Shown here: positions 24,205 through 32,810 of the stretch, in pieces | Position numbering within the stretch: position 1 is the first letter of the stretch | Layout of the letters: the number at the start of each line of letters is the position of its first letter | Assembly: GCA_021296165.1 (NCBI GenBank) | Contig: JAGWAW010000003.1 | Location: 1 to 34,955 of the forward strand | Length of the DNA: 34,955 nt | Direction: 5' to 3' | Source: Nitrosopumilaceae archaeon | Lineage (GTDB): Archaea > Thermoproteota > Nitrososphaeria > Nitrososphaerales > Nitrosopumilaceae | Notes under the pieces: generated by a model | What the model saw: only the letters and a program-made list of their open reading frames with translations | Told to the model about the DNA's origin: nothing | Databases searched by the model: none | Position numbers and translations under genes: made by a program

Positions 24205-25157
24205 ATGGTTATGAGAATCTTCAAGATCATGTCGAAGGACCCCCGCGCGTTCAGGATGACCACCGGCGTGTCGTTTCCGCAGTTCGATTTGTTGATGCGC
24301 GACATCGAAAAGGTCTACCCGGAGATCGAGAGAGCGAGGCTCGACCGCCCGGGCCGCAAGCGAAGGGTCGGCGCGGGGCGTCCATTCTCACTGCACCTGT
24401 GGGACAGGGTGCTGATGGCCCTCATGTACTGCAGAACATACCTGACCTAAGACGGCATGATCCACCTGTTCGGGCTAGCCAATGGTCTATATCACATAAC
24501 ATCGTGGTGTTGGTCCCGGTCATCCGCCAGTCGATACCACTGCCGTAGAAGGTATACCAGAAGGCCAGGCGGACGGCAACGGTCGAGGATCTGGAGGAGA
24601 TGTTCTCCGGGACGATCGCGCTGACCGACGCCTCCGAGCAGCCCATACTGCAGCCGACGCGGTCCGACATGGAAAAGTCGCACTACTCCGCCAAGGCCAA
24701 GATCCACACCGTCAAGGTCCAGTACGCCACAAACTTTGACGGACTCGTAGTACACAAGACAATCCACTCGCCGGGCCGGCCGTACGACTATCTGGTGTAC
24801 AAGATGAGGCACTCAACATTTCCCGGCGGCCTGCCGTACAAGAATTCAGGGGGTGCGGGGAGGATTGCGCGTGACCATCTGCGCCACTACGCGGATACGG
24901 CATACATTGCCATGGGAAATGCAGTTCCGGGGCTGGACTGTGTCGCCCCGATCAGGCGCAGGCCGGGAGATGACAAGAACCCGGCCGAGAGGGCTTACAA
25001 CCGGGCCCATTCCAGAGTCCGCATACCATACCAGATCGCTATCCGGAGGGTCAAGATCCTCCATACCATGAAGGAGAGGTACAGAAACCGGTTGAAAAAG
25101 TACGATCATACTATGACATCATCTGCGGGCTGGTCAACCAGGCCCTTCTGCTAAAGA
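24205..25157 (+). pseudogene. Decayed IS5-type (DDE_Tnp_4) transposase
   Basis: The N-terminal part has the helix-turn-helix region of DDE_Tnp_4 transposases (GAGRPFSLHLWDRVLMALMY, then RTYLT) and stops at TAA 24448-24450, after which DGMIHLFGLANG continues in the same frame. The catalytic part is in another frame and holds a second stop (TAG 24546-24548). It has ALTDASEQPI with the first aspartate, then KAKIHTVKVQYATNFDGLVV. The expected last acidic residue (usually E in VEHAIRRVK) is Q in PYQIAIRRVK. A further frameshift near 25105 moves the final CGLVNQALLL into another frame. At least two nonsense codons and two frameshifts show it is inactive. Confidence 0.85.
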
Positions 25158-25316
25158 GGGGCGGCCTCCTCTGGGAGTCCACAGGGGGCTACCTCACGAA
25201 ATGCCGCTTGATCTCTAATTATGGATCCTGTCTCGATACCCGCCGCCGGAGATCAGACGGGTGTGGTGTGCGAACTCGGGCGGTTGCTGGAAGCGCCCCC
25301 TGTCTCATGCACAAAG

Positions 25317-25324
25317 AATATTAA
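25317..25324 (+). promoter_or_regulatory. TATA box of the 41-residue protein gene
   Basis: AATATTAA is centred 26.5 nt before ATG 25347 and sets the start of this very small gene. Confidence 0.6.
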
Positions 25325-25346
25325 CACGCCGGCACCCACCACATCC

Positions 25347-25472
25347 ATGCCAGAACGAACCATGCCTGTCTGCTTTACAGACAAGCAGTACAGGATTATA
25401 GAGGAGTATGCCAGAAGCAGGGGCATGCTCAACGCCGGTCAGGCTCTGGAGAGCCTACTGCAGAACCGCTAG
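25347..25472 (+). CDS. 41-residue protein, ribbon-helix-helix-like
   Basis: A tiny protein: after MPERTMPVCFTDKQYRIIEEY comes RSRGMLNAGQALESLLQ. A short strand (MPVCFT) followed by two helices, with a polar DKQY at the first helix and LNAGQALESLL at the second, is the outline of a ribbon-helix-helix (MetJ/Arc-like) domain, which would bind DNA as a dimer. The promoter distance supports it as a real gene. No cognate toxin gene is obvious; the next gene (triple zinc ribbon) is 94 nt downstream with its own TATA box. The RHH call is inferred from pattern only. Confidence 0.6.
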   Translation: MPERTMPVCFTDKQYRIIEEYARSRGMLNAGQALESLLQNR

Positions 25473-25566
25473 GATATTCCGGCCTCTTTTATGAGCGGAT
25501 GTCGGCGCCCGCTCATGCCGTATCGCCACCTGCACAGTTAAATCCGTCCCACGTTTCGGTGGTGGC

Positions 25567-25977
25567 GTGGACCTCTTCAGCAGAAAGCCGGCACATTGTG
25601 CCGTGTGCGGCGCGCCTCTCAAGCACCGGCACAAGCCCAAGCGGGAGTGGAATGTCAAGGGGTACCTGTGCGGCGACTGCCACGTGACCAAATCGACGGA
25701 GTTTTACGAGGCCAAGGTCGTACAGCCCTGCGTGGTGTGCGGTACGCGGTACCGTATAGCGGACATGTGGGAGCCGCGATGGCAGTGGGACATGGACGGG
25801 CTGCTCTGCAAGGGGTGCTTTGACAAGAAGGAGGTGGACCACAAGTCCAAGAAGAGCACATGCGCTCACTGTGGAGCTCAGCTTGGCTTTATCCGGTATA
25901 ATCCCAAACCCAAGTGGCGGATGGAGGGCCAGCTCTGCAGAAAGTGCTGGGACGACACAAAGGCCGAGCGGGGGTAA
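25567..25977 (+). CDS. Triple zinc-ribbon protein
   Basis: A 136-residue protein made of three tandem zinc modules, each with CxxCG and, 21-23 residues later, CxxC: C11-C14/C35-C38, C55-C58/C81-C84 and C99-C102/C124-C127. Between the pairs the repeats share a W-x-(V/M)-x-G-x-L-C pattern (e.g. WNVKGYLC, WDMDGLLC, WRMEGQLC), so they arose by duplication. GTG 25567 is 27 nt after a TATA box at 25537-25543. It converges on Rpo12 with 31 nt between the stops. No known family comes to mind. A nucleic-acid or protein-binding scaffold is likely. Confidence 0.75.
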   Translation: MDLFSRKPAHCAVCGAPLKHRHKPKREWNVKGYLCGDCHVTKSTEFYEAKVVQPCVVCGTRYRIADMWEPRWQWDMDGLLCKGCFDKKEVDHKSKKSTCAHCGAQLGFIRYNPKPKWRMEGQLCRKCWDDTKAERG

Positions 25978-26008
25978 ACTTTTGCTCAGCGGGGCAGCTG
26001 ATGGGCCA

Positions 26009-26188
26009 TCATACGGCCTTTACTCTCTTGACTATGAGGGGCCGCATCTTTACAAAGACACGATATCCGCAGATGCACTTTATCTCCGGCAGCCGACTGA
26101 GCTCCTCGTTGGTGGTTTCGGTGCCGCACCTCAGGCACGAGTACCGCACTTCGAATTTGGTCTCACCAGTCTCTGTCTCCGACATCAT
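26009..26188 (-). CDS. rpo12: DNA-directed RNA polymerase subunit Rpo12 (RpoP)
   Basis: The smallest zinc-binding subunit of archaeal RNA polymerase (homologue of Rpb12), which helps assemble the Rpo3-Rpo10-Rpo11 platform. 59 residues, with CLRC then LPEIKC, and a C-terminus VFVKMRPLIVKRVKAV typical of the family. The second zinc pair reads C-I-C instead of the usual C-P-x-C-G. Two adjacent ATGs (26188, 26185) compete. It is third in the EF1A-S10-Rpo12 operon, 8 nt after the S10 stop, with GGTGA at 26194-26198 as a possible ribosome-binding site. Confidence 0.88.
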   Translation of the reverse strand: MMSETETGETKFEVRYSCLRCGTETTNEELSRLPEIKCICGYRVFVKMRPLIVKRVKAV

Positions 26189-26196
26189 ACCATCAC

Positions 26197-26505
26197 CTAT
26201 GTGAGCAACAGCTCGATGTAGACGTCGTCGGGGATACGCAGCCGCATTAACTGGCGTATCACCTTGTCGTCGGCGTTGATATCTATAACTCTCCGGTGCA
26301 TCCTCATCTCCCACTTTTCATACGTCTCTGTACCGTTACCGCAGGGAGACTTGCGTGTGGCCACGTGCAGTCGCTTGACCGGAAGTGGTGTGGGGCCCTT
26401 TATGCGTACGCCGGTCTTTCTGCCTATGCCCATTATCTCGCCGCAGACGCTGTCCAGCTTTGGAAGGCTGACACTTGTCAACTTGACGCGGGCAGTTTGG
26501 GCCAT
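26197..26505 (-). CDS. rps10: 30S ribosomal protein S10 (uS10)
   Basis: A 102-residue protein matching archaeal and eukaryotic S20e/S10: begins MAQTARVKLTS, with GIGRKTGVRIKGPTPLPVKR as the conserved loop that contacts 16S rRNA and RMHRRVIDI at the C-terminal strand. Located in the 30S head. The gene sits 12 nt after the EF1A stop, the conserved archaeal pairing of EF1A and S10. It shares the EF1A promoter. Confidence 0.96.
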   Translation of the reverse strand: MAQTARVKLTSVSLPKLDSVCGEIMGIGRKTGVRIKGPTPLPVKRLHVATRKSPCGNGTETYEKWEMRMHRRVIDINADDKVIRQLMRLRIPDDVYIELLLT

Positions 26506-26517
26506 CCGAGTCTCTAC

Positions 26518-27816
26518 CTAAGGTGTGTATTCTTCGGTAATTTCTCTGACTACGCCGGCGGCTATGGTTGCCCCCATATCCCGGAGCGCAAACCGGCCCA
26601 TCTCCGGAAACTCCTTGAATGTCTCTATTGGTGTGGGCCGGACGGGCCGTATCTTCACAATGGCCGAATCGCCCACCTTGAGGAACTTGGGGTTTGTCTC
26701 CTCGGCGGCGCCAGTGGCCGGGTTTATCTTTTCGAGGAACTCGGTCATCGTGGCAGCGACTTGAGCCGTGTGGCAGTGCATGACCGGAGTGTATCCGGGG
26801 GCTAGGGCAGTGGGGTGGTGAATAACAATGATCTGGGCCTTGAACTCCTTGGCTACTTTGGGGGGATTGTCAGGTGATCCCATGACATCGCCTCTCTTTA
26901 TGTCCTTTTTATCTACGCCGCGGAGGTTGAAGCCTATGTTGTCACCGGCCTGCGCGGACGGCATCGCGGTGTGGTGCGTCTCAATGGATTTTATCTCTCC
27001 GGGAGCGCCCGAGGGCATTACAACTATCTTGTCGCCAGGCCTCATGGTTCCGGTCTCAACTCGGCCCACCGGAACGGTCCCCACGCCGGTGATTGTGTAC
27101 ACGTCCTGAATGGGCACCCTGAGGGGCTTACCCACCGGCTTCTCGGACATCTTGAAGTCGTCGAACGCCTCCAGCAATGTTTTGCCCTTGTACCAAGGCA
27201 TCTTCTCGGACTTCTTAACTAGATTGTCCCCTTTCCAGCCAGATACGGGGACGAACGGAACCGAGTCGACCTTGTAACCAACCGACCGGACCAGTTTCTT
27301 ACCCTTCTCCACGGCCGCGTTGAAGCCGTCTTCCTTGTAGTCAACCGCGTCCATCTTGTTGATCGCCACGATGATCTGGCCTACGCCCAGCGTCTTTAGC
27401 AGGAACGCGTGCTCGCGGGCCTGGCCGCCGGGAGCTATCGCAGTATCGGTCTCGCCTTCTTTGGCGGAGAGCACCAGTACGGCGCAGTCTGCTTCTGAGG
27501 CTCCGGTAATCATATTTTTAACGAAATCACGGTGACCGGGCGCATCTATTAGCGTGAAAAAGAACTTTTTCGTCTCAAATTTCTGAAATGCCAGATCTAT
27601 TGTAATACCTCTTTCACGTTCGTCTTTTATGTTGTCCATTACCCAAGCATACTTGAAGGTGTCACCCTTGCCAGTCTTTTCGGACTCGGCGGCATGGGAG
27701 GCGATGGTCCTCTCGTCCACCACGCCCAGATCCATCAAGAAGTGGCCCATGGTTGTGGACTTGCCGTTGTCGATGTGACCTGTGATTATCAGGTTCAGGT
27801 GGTCTTTTTCCGCCAT
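26518..27816 (-). CDS. tuf: Translation elongation factor EF-1 alpha (aEF1A)
   Basis: GTPase that brings aminoacyl-tRNA to the ribosome. 432 residues, full length. The P-loop is GHIDNGKSTT (residues 13-22; H-I-D-N rather than the common V-D-H), followed by switch II DAPGHRDF and NKMD for guanine recognition. ERGITIDLAF is switch I. Domains II and III follow (VGRVETGTMRPGDK). Located first in an operon with S10 and Rpo12. The start follows a near-consensus TATA box by 27 nt, as expected for a highly expressed gene. Confidence 0.97.
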   Translation of the reverse strand: MAEKDHLNLIITGHIDNGKSTTMGHFLMDLGVVDERTIASHAAESEKTGKGDTFKYAWVMDNIKDERERGITIDLAFQKFETKKFFFTLIDAPGHRDFVKNMITGASEADCAVLVLSAKEGETDTAIAPGGQAREHAFLLKTLGVGQIIVAINKMDAVDYKEDGFNAAVEKGKKLVRSVGYKVDSVPFVPVSGWKGDNLVKKSEKMPWYKGKTLLEAFDDFKMSEKPVGKPLRVPIQDVYTITGVGTVPVGRVETGTMRPGDKIVVMPSGAPGEIKSIETHHTAMPSAQAGDNIGFNLRGVDKKDIKRGDVMGSPDNPPKVAKEFKAQIIVIHHPTALAPGYTPVMHCHTAQVAATMTEFLEKINPATGAAEETNPKFLKVGDSAIVKIRPVRPTPIETFKEFPEMGRFALRDMGATIAAGVVREITEEYTP

Positions 27817-27838
27817 GCCAGTCCGGCCCTACTGCCAG

Positions 27839-27846
27839 AATATATA
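27839..27846 (-). promoter_or_regulatory. TATA box of the EF1A-S10-Rpo12 operon
   Basis: TATATATT (minus strand) is centred 27 nt before ATG 27816. It is the most consensus-like box in the window. Confidence 0.7.
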
Positions 27847-28439
27847 CCATACGACTATGTCCGCCACCAGGGCCCCAGCCGCCTATTGGCGCCGCGCCGG
27901 AGGGTAGGGCGGGAGATGCGGCTGCCGCCGTAGGTTTGGGATGTCGTGGTGGTACAATTGGCGACTCCGTTCCGGATCCCACCGGGTGGCACCGCCGGTC
28001 TCGTCGCCGGATCTGCACCGCGAATACTGTGACACACCGGCCGTGCCTGGAGACGCGACTGGTAATTGGCCGCGGGAACGGATGCGGGATCCCATGACCG
28101 ATCTGTAAGATCATATCCCCCGGTCCGGCAAGCCATGCAGCCTGCAAGATAATGCCAAGAAATGCCCGCACGTTCGGGACGGCCGCCGGTATGCCGCCCC
28201 GGCATTCTGATTTTTCGATGCATGATACCAAAAAAGATCATACGGGGGCTAGGCAAGAAACCTCGAACGGCCTGACCATCAGTACCTGGTCGGCTCGGAG
28301 GCTCCCGCCCCCTCTTCTGCGGACGGGGTCCTGCGGCCCTGATGGTTCTGATGGGGGCGCCTGTCTCAAGCAACATAGACATGATGGTTACGATCATGGC
28401 GTGCCTTCTAATCTCCCAAAAAGCCTGCAAACGATCCGG
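27847..28439. other. Intergenic DNA upstream of EF1A
   Basis: About 590 bases with no supported gene. Frames on either strand lack a promoter at the right distance and any family motif. The right part runs into the transposase relic and may include further unrecognisable remains of it. Confidence 0.4.
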
Positions 28440-28860
28440 AGGGACGGCACCCCATACTGCAACCGGCGCGGTCTGACACGAGTCTGCGCCATGCCGCCAG
28501 AACCAGAACCCTGGTGGCCGGGTTCTGGCATGCAATCGGCTTCGACGGGCTGATCACCGCCGGAACGGCTTCATACAACACCCGGCGCTTTCCGGCAGAC
28601 TTTCGTGCGGAGAGTGCGGGGTTTGTCAGCTATCACCTGAGACACTGCGTGGACCCGGTGCATGCCTTCATGGGCTAGGGTTACTTGGTGGCCATACTGT
28701 GCCTCCCAGATCAGGCGCAGGCCGGGCAGGGACACAGCCCACAGGCCCATTCCGGGATCTGCATACGCATCAGGAATGCCTCTAGAGTGTCAGGGTGCAT
28801 TATTCCATGAAAGACCGGCACGGTCACCGACTGGAACGGCACAGACACGTCCGCGGCATC
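28440..28860 (+). mobile_element. Second, highly decayed transposase relic
   Basis: Same strand and same order of segments as the relic at 24205-25157, but far more diverged. Matching stretches include CCCATACTGC (28451-28460) plus the following GCGCGGTC, the codons for FDGL (near 28540), YHLRHCVD to FMG against DHLRHYAD to AMG (near 28630-28675), and GATCAGGCGCAGGCCGGG (28710-28727). A trace of the terminal segment (CATGAAAGA) lies near 28806. Several stops interrupt any frame. There is a deletion relative to the first copy. No terminal repeats were found. Confidence 0.65.
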
Positions 28861-29147
28861 GTCGGGGGGTGGCCGACTAGGCCGCCCTGAGGGTGTTTGG
28901 GATCCTCCGAAGAGCCGCGTGACGTATCATAGATCGCGTCTCCGACCGTCTTCTGGGTACAGTCGGCGGCTGGGGCATACTCGACCCCTTGGTCTAGGCC
29001 TGATTTCGACGTAATGCGGATGTCTCGGTCTTGCAAGCGGCGCAGAACGGCATCAATTGGCAACATACGGCAGCGTGTGGCGTCGACATGCACGGCGCGC
29101 CTAAAATTAGCGGAGGAGTTGAGCATGTACGGCGGCCGGTTTTCAAC
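28861..29147. other. Short gap upstream of the FBP aldolase/phosphatase gene
   Basis: No gene found. CTAAAATT at 29101-29108 and GGAGG near 29112 could suggest an earlier ATG (29125), but the better promoter and family length favour GTG 29179. Confidence 0.35.
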
Positions 29148-29178
29148 AAATAAATCAAAGTGCCAATCTAGCCATGTT

Positions 29179-30312
29179 GTGAGGATCACCGTCTCCGCAA
29201 TAAAGGCCGATGTTGGGGGTGTGGGAGGGCATACCCTGCCCAGCGACGGCTTGCTCGGAGCGGTGAGGGATACAGTTGAGGAGTCAGGCGATCTGCTACT
29301 GGACTACTACATAGGGTACTGCGGGGATGATGTACACATCATAATGAGCCACACCCGGGGGATGGACGACTCCAGGATACACTCGCTGGCGTGGGACGCT
29401 TTCATGGCAGGCACGCGGGTTGCCAAGAGCGAGGGGCTGTACGGCGCCGGCCAGGACCTGCTGAGCGACTCATTCTCCGGCAACGTAAAGGGCATGGGCC
29501 CGGGAGCCGCCGAGTTGGAGTTTGAGGAGAGGCCCAACGAGGCATTTGTAGTATTTGCCGCCGACAAGACCGAACCGGGGGCCTTCAACTATCCATTGTA
29601 TCGGCTCTTTGTGGACTCGCTTAGCAATACCGGACTGATAGTCAACAAGTCGCTGGCCGGCGGTGTCCGGTTCAGGGTGATGGACGTGGAGGAAGGGAGC
29701 GTGGCGGAGCTGGACCTGTGGGAGGACAAGCCCACGCTGGAGGCGGCGCTGATGTATCCGGGCCGCTACGTCGTCGAGTCCGTACAAACCAAGGGCGGCG
29801 AGCCAATCGTGGCCGCATCCACCGACCGGCTACACAACATAGCCGGGACGTACGTGGGCAAGGACGATCCCATATGCATAGTACGCACCCAGAAGATGTT
29901 CCCAGCCACCGAGGAGGCCGGAAGCGTCTTCAACAACCCACATCTGGTGGCGGGTAACACCCGTGGAAGTCACAACATGCCCCTGATGCCGGTCCGACTC
30001 AACTCGGCGGCCTCGATCAACTTCTGCATACCTATAGTGGAGGCGGCCGTCTTCAGCATGAAAGGGGGCAGGTTCACCGGTCCGTTTGACGGCTTCTCCA
30101 CGCCTGACTGGGACGCAGTGCGCAGTGTGGCTGCGGAGAGGGCTAGGGCCGTGCGGAGCCAGGGGTTCATACACCCTGCCACGCTGGTGCCATCCGAGCT
30201 GGAGTATGCCGAGGGGTACAGGGCACGGATGGATGTCCTGCGCCAAAAGATGGTGCCGCTGGAGAAGGTCGGCGGGACTGAACTTAAAGATGACTACGAG
30301 GATCCCGACTAG
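29179..30312 (+). CDS. fbp: Fructose-1,6-bisphosphate aldolase/phosphatase (class V)
   Basis: Bifunctional gluconeogenic enzyme that joins triose phosphates into fructose 1,6-bisphosphate and dephosphorylates it, found in archaea and deep-branching bacteria. The N-terminus RITVSAIKADVGGVGGHT carries the family's opening strand and metal ligands; CGDDVHIIMSHTRG and GAFNYPLYRLFVDS are further conserved blocks. GTG 29179 gives 377 residues, the usual size, and begins right before the conserved strand, 27.5 nt after the TATA box AAATAAAT (29148-29155). A longer reading from ATG 29125 is possible. The membrane-protein gene starts one base after the stop. Confidence 0.94.
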   Translation: MRITVSAIKADVGGVGGHTLPSDGLLGAVRDTVEESGDLLLDYYIGYCGDDVHIIMSHTRGMDDSRIHSLAWDAFMAGTRVAKSEGLYGAGQDLLSDSFSGNVKGMGPGAAELEFEERPNEAFVVFAADKTEPGAFNYPLYRLFVDSLSNTGLIVNKSLAGGVRFRVMDVEEGSVAELDLWEDKPTLEAALMYPGRYVVESVQTKGGEPIVAASTDRLHNIAGTYVGKDDPICIVRTQKMFPATEEAGSVFNNPHLVAGNTRGSHNMPLMPVRLNSAASINFCIPIVEAAVFSMKGGRFTGPFDGFSTPDWDAVRSVAAERARAVRSQGFIHPATLVPSELEYAEGYRARMDVLRQKMVPLEKVGGTELKDDYEDPD

Positions 30313-30313
30313 T

Positions 30314-30826
30314 ATGGCCCGAATACGCCAAACAGCCTTGTCGGTGTGGGGAGGACTGAACCAGCTCTTCACTTGGAAGGTGTATGTACTGACGGCGGTG
30401 GCCACGATTGCCTTCGCCAACGTGGTGCTGGTACTATTTGGAAACACTATCCCCAACGCGTTTTCGATGGTGTTTGGAAACACTATCCCCAACGCGTTTT
30501 GGATGGTATTTGGCAACATGATACCGGGCGTCTTCCAGACGGCCTTCAAGGTGGCGGCCAGCGGCGTGATACTGGGGGCGGTCTTTGTTTTTGCCATGGC
30601 ATGGCTGCTCAAGGCCAAGCCGCACAGCCGGCCCCGGGCCTACAGGGTAGTGATATTCGACGTGTACGGCCGCGAGTCGGCCATAGACGGGCTGCGGCTG
30701 AACTTTCGAAACCACGACGTGGGGTGGAGCTACATGAAACAGTACAAGGCGAGCTACCCGCTGCACAACTTTGCACTCGTATCGGACAGCCCCGAGAGCC
30801 GGCCCACCATATACCGCTACATCTAG
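30314..30826 (+). CDS. Membrane protein with triplicated 12-residue repeat
   Basis: A 170-residue protein. One hydrophobic stretch (residues 22-42, KVYVLTAVATIAFANVVLVL) and another (about 78-95, VAASGVILGAVFVFAMAWLL) look transmembrane. Between them lies a tandem repeat of three 12-residue units, (V/L)FGNTIPNAFxM, the first two nearly identical. The last ~70 residues are cytoplasmic or extracellular, with VVIFDVYGRESA and ending RPTIYRYI. I do not recognise the family. It begins one base after the FBP gene stop (TAG-T-ATG), so the two are likely co-transcribed. Probably lineage-specific. Confidence 0.7.
   Translation: MARIRQTALSVWGGLNQLFTWKVYVLTAVATIAFANVVLVLFGNTIPNAFSMVFGNTIPNAFWMVFGNMIPGVFQTAFKVAASGVILGAVFVFAMAWLLKAKPHSRPRAYRVVIFDVYGRESAIDGLRLNFRNHDVGWSYMKQYKASYPLHNFALVSDSPESRPTIYRYI
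30434..30541 (+). repeat. 36-bp tandem repeat, three units
   Basis: Units at 30434-30469, 30470-30505 and 30506-30541. Units 1 and 2 share an unbroken stretch of about 28 identical bases starting at TTTGGAAACACTATCC; unit 3 is diverged. The 36-bp length keeps the frame, so this is a coding tandem duplication. Confidence 0.9.
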
Positions 30827-30996
30827 GGTGGCGCGGGTCGCCCACCGTGCAGGGGATCCCGCCACGCCAAGGCACTTTGGACTGAGCGCGGTTTCTCGCC
30901 GCACCCATACCGGTACGGATATCCCGCGCGCCCATATGGCCGCCCGGTAACGAGCCGTCTCAACCCCCTTTTATCACAAATCTGAGCAGCGCCGTC

Positions 30997-32742
30997 GTGC
31001 GCTTTGGGGTGCTAGCAGAGACGTTCGGCAGGATGGAGTCCACCAGCAAAAGGCTGGAGCTGACCGCCTACTTGGTAGAGATGTTCAGACAGACGCTGCC
31101 CGACGTGGTGGCGCGCACCGTGTATCTGCTCCAAGGCAAGGTAAGGCCCGACTACGAAGGGGTGGAGCCGGGCGTGGCCGAGAAGATGGCCATGAAGGCC
31201 GTGGCCAAGTCCTCTGGAGTGTCCGTACGCGAGGTTGATGCCCAGTACAAGAAGTGCGGGGATCTGGGGGAGGCCGCCTCGGTGGTTCTGGAAGAGAAGA
31301 CCCAGACAACGTTTCTGGTAGAGGAGATAACTGTGGAGCGGGTCTACGACACGCTGTATCGCATAGCCAAACTGGAAGGGGCTCGCTCCCAAAACATGAA
31401 GATGAAGTACGTGTCCAGCCTTCTGAATGATGCCACGCCTCTGGAGGCTCGCTTCATACTGAAGATACTGCTGGGGACGATGCGGTTGGGGGTGGCCGAG
31501 AACACCATAATGGATGCCTTGGCCGAAGCGTACACCGGGGAGCGATCCAACAGACCGTTCTTGGAGGGGGCCTACAACGTCTCCAGCGATCTGGGCCGGG
31601 TGGCAGAGACGGCTGCCCGGGACGGCATAGTGGGGATACGGTCGTTCCGGGTGGCGCCGTTCAGCCCGGTGCGGCCCATGCTGGCAGAGCGGGTGCGCAG
31701 TGAGGAGGCGGCCGTCGAGGCGATGGCGGGAGGATCCGCCGAGTACAAGCTGGACGGCGAGCGGGTGCAGATACACACCGATGGCACCCGGACGGAGATA
31801 TTCTCTAGGAGGCTGGAGAGGATAACCGACCAGTACCCCGACGTGGTCGAGGCAGTCCCTGCTATGGTTAAGGCAAACCGGGCAATACTGGAGGCCGAGG
31901 CGGTGGCCATAAACCCCGACACGGGGGCATTCCTCCCGTTCCAAGACCTGATGCACCGGCGGCGCAAGCATGGTATAGAGAAGGCCGTATCCGAGTATCC
32001 GGTGTCGGTGAACTTTTTTGACGTGCTGTATCTGGATGGACAAAGCTATCTGGATATCCCGTACACCGCTCGCCGCCGCGCCCTTGCAGATGCGGTGGTC
32101 CAGGGGGAGATGGCCCGGCTGGTTCCAGCTATAGAGGTGACCAGCGTGGAGTCCCTTGCAGACTTTGTGGAGAACAGTATAAACGCCGGAGGCGAAGGCC
32201 TCATGCTCAAGGCCGCCGACAGCGTATACCGGGCCGGCTCCCGGGGCAAGCAATGGCTGAAGCTGAAGCGCGAGTACCAGGACAGCGTGGGGGACTCGCT
32301 GGATCTGGTGGTGGTGGGGGCCTTCTACGGCCGGGGCCGCCGCACCGGCACGTACGGCACGTTCCTGCTGGCCGCATACGACGACGAGAACGATGTGTTC
32401 CAGAGCGTGTGCAAGGTGGGGACCGGCTTCAAGGACGAGGATCTGGACACGCTCCACCAGCTCCTCAGAGACATGACAATCCCCCGGTGCGATCCCCGGG
32501 TGGACAGCGGCATGGAGCCGGACGTGTGGTTCGCCCCCGAGATGGTGATAGAGGTGGTGGCCTCGGAGATAACGCAGAGCCCGGTGCATCGGGCCGCCGC
32601 CGGTATCGTGCGGAAGGGTACGGGTCTGGCCCTGCGGTTTCCCAAGTTTACCGGCAGGGTGCGCGACGACAAGCTGGCCGAGGATGCCTCCACCGCCCAA
32701 GAGGTGGTGGCCCTCTACCGCGGCCAAAAAAAGATCTCGTAG
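30997..32742 (+). CDS. lig: ATP-dependent DNA ligase
   Basis: Seals nicks in DNA during replication and repair. The order is an N-terminal DNA-binding domain (about residues 1-215), an adenylation domain with the nucleophile K251 in EYKLDGERVQIH (KxDG), and an OB-fold domain with motif V GKQWLKLKREY. EGLMLKA is motif IV. 581 residues is usual for archaeal Lig. The GTG start lies 25 nt after TTTTATC at 30969-30975. No long frame on the other strand is credible despite its length. It stands alone with promoters on both sides. Confidence 0.96.
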   Translation: MRFGVLAETFGRMESTSKRLELTAYLVEMFRQTLPDVVARTVYLLQGKVRPDYEGVEPGVAEKMAMKAVAKSSGVSVREVDAQYKKCGDLGEAASVVLEEKTQTTFLVEEITVERVYDTLYRIAKLEGARSQNMKMKYVSSLLNDATPLEARFILKILLGTMRLGVAENTIMDALAEAYTGERSNRPFLEGAYNVSSDLGRVAETAARDGIVGIRSFRVAPFSPVRPMLAERVRSEEAAVEAMAGGSAEYKLDGERVQIHTDGTRTEIFSRRLERITDQYPDVVEAVPAMVKANRAILEAEAVAINPDTGAFLPFQDLMHRRRKHGIEKAVSEYPVSVNFFDVLYLDGQSYLDIPYTARRRALADAVVQGEMARLVPAIEVTSVESLADFVENSINAGGEGLMLKAADSVYRAGSRGKQWLKLKREYQDSVGDSLDLVVVGAFYGRGRRTGTYGTFLLAAYDDENDVFQSVCKVGTGFKDEDLDTLHQLLRDMTIPRCDPRVDSGMEPDVWFAPEMVIEVVASEITQSPVHRAAAGIVRKGTGLALRFPKFTGRVRDDKLAEDASTAQEVVALYRGQKKIS

Positions 32743-32810
32743 CGGTTCGCGGCGCACGGCCATGCGGCTGCCGTCAGATATTAGGATCGAAATTGCCTCT
32801 CCTCAAAAGG

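Noticed and set aside
29125..29178. Upstream ATG start for the FBP aldolase/phosphatase
   Set aside because: A GGAGG precedes it, but the added 18 residues are not family-like and the TATA box at 29148-29155 fits GTG 29179.
31012..32763. 583-residue frame antisense to DNA ligase
   Set aside because: Rich in His and Leu with no known domain; it mirrors the ligase codons. The ligase has all catalytic motifs and a promoter.
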